Source: Occultella aeris (lineage in GTDB: Bacteria > Actinomycetota > Actinomycetes > Actinomycetales > Beutenbergiaceae). Taken from it: a stretch of 64,000 nt of DNA. Each line of letters starts with the position of its first letter. Position 1 is the stretch's first letter. Of this stretch, positions 62,032 through 64,000 are shown piece by piece. Made by a program: the position numbers and the translations under genes. Under the pieces are notes generated by a model, which saw nothing but the letters and a program-made list of their open reading frames with translations, was not told where the DNA came from and did not search any database. Location: contig NZ_CACRYJ010000024.1 in the NCBI RefSeq assembly GCF_902703175.1, positions 1-64,000 on the forward strand. Reading direction: 5' to 3'.

Positions 62032-62074
62032 ACGGCGGTGGGTGCGCCTCGTGGTGGCGCGCACCCACCGCCGT
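62032..62074. terminator. Intra-operon hairpin between binding protein and permeases
   Basis: ACGGCGGTGGGTGCGC and its exact complement (62059-62074) form a 16-bp perfect stem with an 11-base loop, in the 114-bp gap between the solute-binding protein stop and the MalF-type permease start. No T-run follows. Such hairpins in sugar ABC operons often cause partial termination or protect the upstream mRNA, giving more binding protein than permease. Confidence 0.75.
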
Positions 62075-62082
62075 GGCTGCGG

Positions 62083-63429
62083 TCACTGGGCGGCGTCGAC
62101 CGCGTCCTGGATCTGGGCCATGTAGTCCTCGGGTGAGATGCCGCCGTCGACGAGGCTGCCGGCGCTGAGTCCGGCGGCGTCGCCGAAGCGCTGGTCGAAC
62201 GGACCCTCGAGCCAGATCACCGCGTCCTGGGCGTCCACCATGCGCTCGGTGACCTCGGCGACGAGCGGCTCCACGCCGTCGACCTCGGTGTTCTGCACGA
62301 AGCCGGAGATCGCGCCCTGGTTCTGAAGGAGGCTGGACCCGTAGTTCTCGGCGATGCACGCGAGCCAGGCGCCGACCTTGTCGTTGTACAGGGACGCGGA
62401 CACGGCGGTGACGGTGCCGGTGTTGGCCGGATAGTCGTCGATGCTGCCCGCGCCGCCCTCGACCTCGGGGAACGGGAAGAAGCCGATGTTGTCCACGCCG
62501 ACGGTGTTCTGCTCCTCGTCATAGACGTTGGACAGCACCCACGAGCCGTTGTACATCATGGCCGCGGTGCCGCCGAAGAACTCGGCCGTGACGGTGTCCA
62601 TGTCCCGGGAGACGATGCCCTGCCCGAAGTAGCCGGCTTCGCCCAGCGCGGCGAGTTCCTGCGCGGCGATGAGGTAGTCGGGGTCGGTGAAGCTGGCCGA
62701 GCCGTCGGAGACCTGGGCGAGCGCGTCCACGCCGTTCGCCCGGGCGAGGTAGGTGCTGATGTACCGGGTGATCGTCCAGCCCTGGGCACCGGAGGCGGTC
62801 AGCGGCTGCACGCCGGCCGCGTCGAGGGCGGTGGCGGCCTCGGTGAACTCCGCCCAGGTGGTCGGGACCTCGAGGCCGTTGTCGGCGAGGATCTGCTTGT
62901 TGTACCAGAAGCCCTCGATGTTGTACTGGAACGGCAGCGAGACCATGTCGCCGTAGATGGCGTTGACCGTTGAGGCCGCGGCGGGCAGCACGTCCTCCCA
63001 GACGCCCAGGTCGGTGAGGGTCTCCTCGAGGTCCAGCAGTGCGCCGGACTCGTACATGTCGCCGCCGACCTTCGACTCGCTCGTGGGCGAGACGAACATG
63101 ACGGGCAGTGCGTCCTGGCTCGCGAGGACCGAGACCCGCTGGTTGACGTCCGCCTGCGGGATGGTGTCGATCACCAGCGGCAGGGCCTCGTTCTCGGCGG
63201 CGCACTGGTCCTCGCTGAGCCGGGTGAGCTCGTCGCGGATCTGCGGGTTCTCCACGGTGGTCAGGAACGTGAACTCGGTGGCACCGCCCTGGTCGTCACC
63301 GCCGCCGTCCGAGCCGCCACCCGCGTTCTCGCCGGCCGGTGAGCAGGCGACGGCGAGCAGCGAGAGCGCGGCGAGTCCGGCCATGGACGAGGCCAGGCGC
63401 GTCCGCCGACTACGGATCCTTGCGGACAT
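62083..63429 (-). CDS. Family-1 extracellular solute-binding lipoprotein
   Basis: 448 residues. Signal peptide with basic N-terminus and lipobox LAVAC (Cys29), followed by a Gly/Asp-rich linker. Family-1 sugar-binding features: FWYNKQILADNGLEVPTTWAEF, AAMMYNGSWVLSNV and FFPFPEVEGG. It should deliver an oligosaccharide, probably with terminal rhamnose or galactose, to the permeases that follow. A strong AAGGAGG precedes ATG 63429. First gene of the six-gene operon down to GH78. Confidence 0.92.
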   Translation of the reverse strand: MSARIRSRRTRLASSMAGLAALSLLAVACSPAGENAGGGSDGGGDDQGGATEFTFLTTVENPQIRDELTRLSEDQCAAENEALPLVIDTIPQADVNQRVSVLASQDALPVMFVSPTSESKVGGDMYESGALLDLEETLTDLGVWEDVLPAAASTVNAIYGDMVSLPFQYNIEGFWYNKQILADNGLEVPTTWAEFTEAATALDAAGVQPLTASGAQGWTITRYISTYLARANGVDALAQVSDGSASFTDPDYLIAAQELAALGEAGYFGQGIVSRDMDTVTAEFFGGTAAMMYNGSWVLSNVYDEEQNTVGVDNIGFFPFPEVEGGAGSIDDYPANTGTVTAVSASLYNDKVGAWLACIAENYGSSLLQNQGAISGFVQNTEVDGVEPLVAEVTERMVDAQDAVIWLEGPFDQRFGDAAGLSAGSLVDGGISPEDYMAQIQDAVDAAQ

Positions 63430-63482
63430 GTTTCCTCCTTGAAACGGGTGCTGCGGGGTGTGAGTGAAGCGATTCAACGGCG

Positions 63483-63541
63483 AGCGTAGGTGTGCGAATC
63501 GCGACCTGTCAAGTCTGTGCGTTACTGAATAGATATGCGCA
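63483..63541 (-). promoter_or_regulatory. Promoter and candidate operator of the GH2/GH78 operon
   Basis: Read on the minus strand: TTGACA (63512-63507), 18-bp spacer, TACGCT (63488-63483), a near-consensus sigma70-type promoter. Just upstream, 63518-63541 begins TGCG and ends CGCA around an AT-rich centre (TTACTGAATAGATA), a possible regulator site. The GCGCA spacing of sites A and B is not reproduced here. Confidence 0.5.
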
Positions 63542-63597
63542 AACGCGGACGCCGCCTGGCCACGCACCCCGCCACGCCTGCGCCTGGCCCCCACGCG

Positions 63598-63633
63598 ACG
63601 ACGGCCCGGCGCATCACGCAACCGGGCCGCCGT
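63598..63633. terminator. Terminator hairpin
   Basis: ACGACGGCCCGG and CCGGGCCGCCGT form a 12-bp stem with one mismatch and a 12-base loop. It lies 14 bp beyond the stop of the next minus-strand gene (63647) and upstream of the promoter at 63483, so it insulates the two units. Confidence 0.75.
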
Positions 63634-63646
63634 CCAGGGATTGTCG

Positions 63647-64000
63647 CTAGTTCGACGCGTCCCAGGCGGTCTGGTAGATCTCGAGATAGCGGTCGCTGCC
63701 GCTCGCGACGAGAGCTTCCTGGAACGCCTGCCAGTCGGCGTCGTTGTCGATGTCGCGCACGCCGGTCACGAACTCGGCACTGGCCTGCAGCACGAGCGAC
63801 TCGACGTTGGTCTGCACCGTCGACAGCTCGGACGAGTCCTCATCGGGGATCCAGAGGTTCCAGTACGGGAACGCCTCGGTCGGGCTGTTCGCCGCGTAGG
63901 GCTCGGTGGCCTCGAACAGTCGACGCTCGTACCCGGCGAGATCGTAGACGTCCTCGGAGACCACCTGGGCGCCACGGAACTCCGTGCTGCCGTAGTACTG
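63647..64000 (-). CDS. C-terminal part of an extracellular solute-binding protein (runs off window)
   Basis: The last 117 codons of a reading frame still open at the right edge (QYYGSTEFRGAQVV to WDASN). The ending, EFVTGVRDIDNDADWQAFQEALVASG then RYLEIYQTAWD, is typical of the LplA/YtcQ-like group of large sugar-binding lipoproteins (DUF3502-related). It suggests yet another oligosaccharide importer next to this operon. N-terminus and signal peptide lie outside the window. Confidence 0.75.
   Translation of the reverse strand, partial: QYYGSTEFRGAQVVSEDVYDLAGYERRLFEATEPYAANSPTEAFPYWNLWIPDEDSSELSTVQTNVESLVLQASAEFVTGVRDIDNDADWQAFQEALVASGSDRYLEIYQTAWDASN

Overview
The window reads as chromosome of a high-GC actinobacterium. 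Coding GC is very high, GTG starts are frequent, and many gene pairs are joined by 4-bp GTGA or ATGA overlaps. There are Tat-type lipoprotein solute-binding proteins and IdeR/DmdR-like iron boxes. The gene set suits a plant- or soil-associated Micrococcales (Ruania/Beutenbergia/Cellulomonas-like), but genus is inference. No rRNA, tRNA, CRISPR array or insertion sequence was seen.

Positions 1-6.2 kb: an MFS transporter, then an unusual 1.6-kb block. It holds a DUF559 (Vsr-fold nuclease-like) gene set among five imperfect palindromes of exactly 61 bp and is bounded by an exact 27-bp direct repeat. A DUF2306 membrane protein, a NarL-type two-component pair and a GNAT acetyltransferase follow. 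Positions 6.3-12.2 kb: a minus-strand glycerophosphodiester (Ugp-like) uptake and hydrolysis operon with a repeat-rich upstream region. Positions 12.2-19.5 kb: a TauE/SafE permease, a YigZ protein, a siderophore-interacting protein and a complete Fe-siderophore ABC importer, each iron unit preceded by an iron box, then a VapBC-type toxin-antitoxin pair.

Positions 19.6-64 kb form a large plant cell-wall (pectin) utilisation island. It starts with a secreted GH43 protein, a LacI regulator and a LacI-type operator. Next come an aldo/keto reductase and a DeoR regulator - DUF1537 kinase - PdxA2 operon of the D-threonate/D-erythronate type. Then come a large family-5 solute-binding protein, a DHDPS-family lyase, a GntR regulator, an alpha/beta hydrolase and a first GH127. 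A peptide-type ABC importer is followed by a BNR protein and an unrecognised (alpha/alpha)-barrel-like protein, then GH28 and CE8. A RuBisCO-like protein, a second DUF1537 kinase, a second GH127 and a one-cysteine Asp/Glu-racemase-like protein follow. The last operon (63.4-53.4 kb, minus strand) has a sugar ABC importer, an aldo/keto reductase, GH2 and GH78, ending in a decayed RNase D gene. A second decayed gene (MFS) and an FMN reductase/TetR pair lie between. Another solute-binding protein runs off the right edge.

How it fits together: apart from the GH43 protein, the pectin-active enzymes have no visible signal peptide. The model is import of oligosaccharides through ABC systems and cytoplasmic removal of methyl esters (CE8), galacturonate (GH28), arabinofuranose (GH127), rhamnose (GH78) and galactose (GH2). 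The RuBisCO-like protein plus DUF1537 kinase matches the known D-apionate pathway logic. Apiose, rhamnose, galactose, arabinose and galacturonate all occur in rhamnogalacturonan II, so RG-II-type pectin is the best single hypothesis. A shared three-part GCGCA element before the DeoR gene and between GH28 and CE8, and TGGCATRCCA sites before the GntR gene and the peptide-type importer, suggest the sub-loci are co-regulated.
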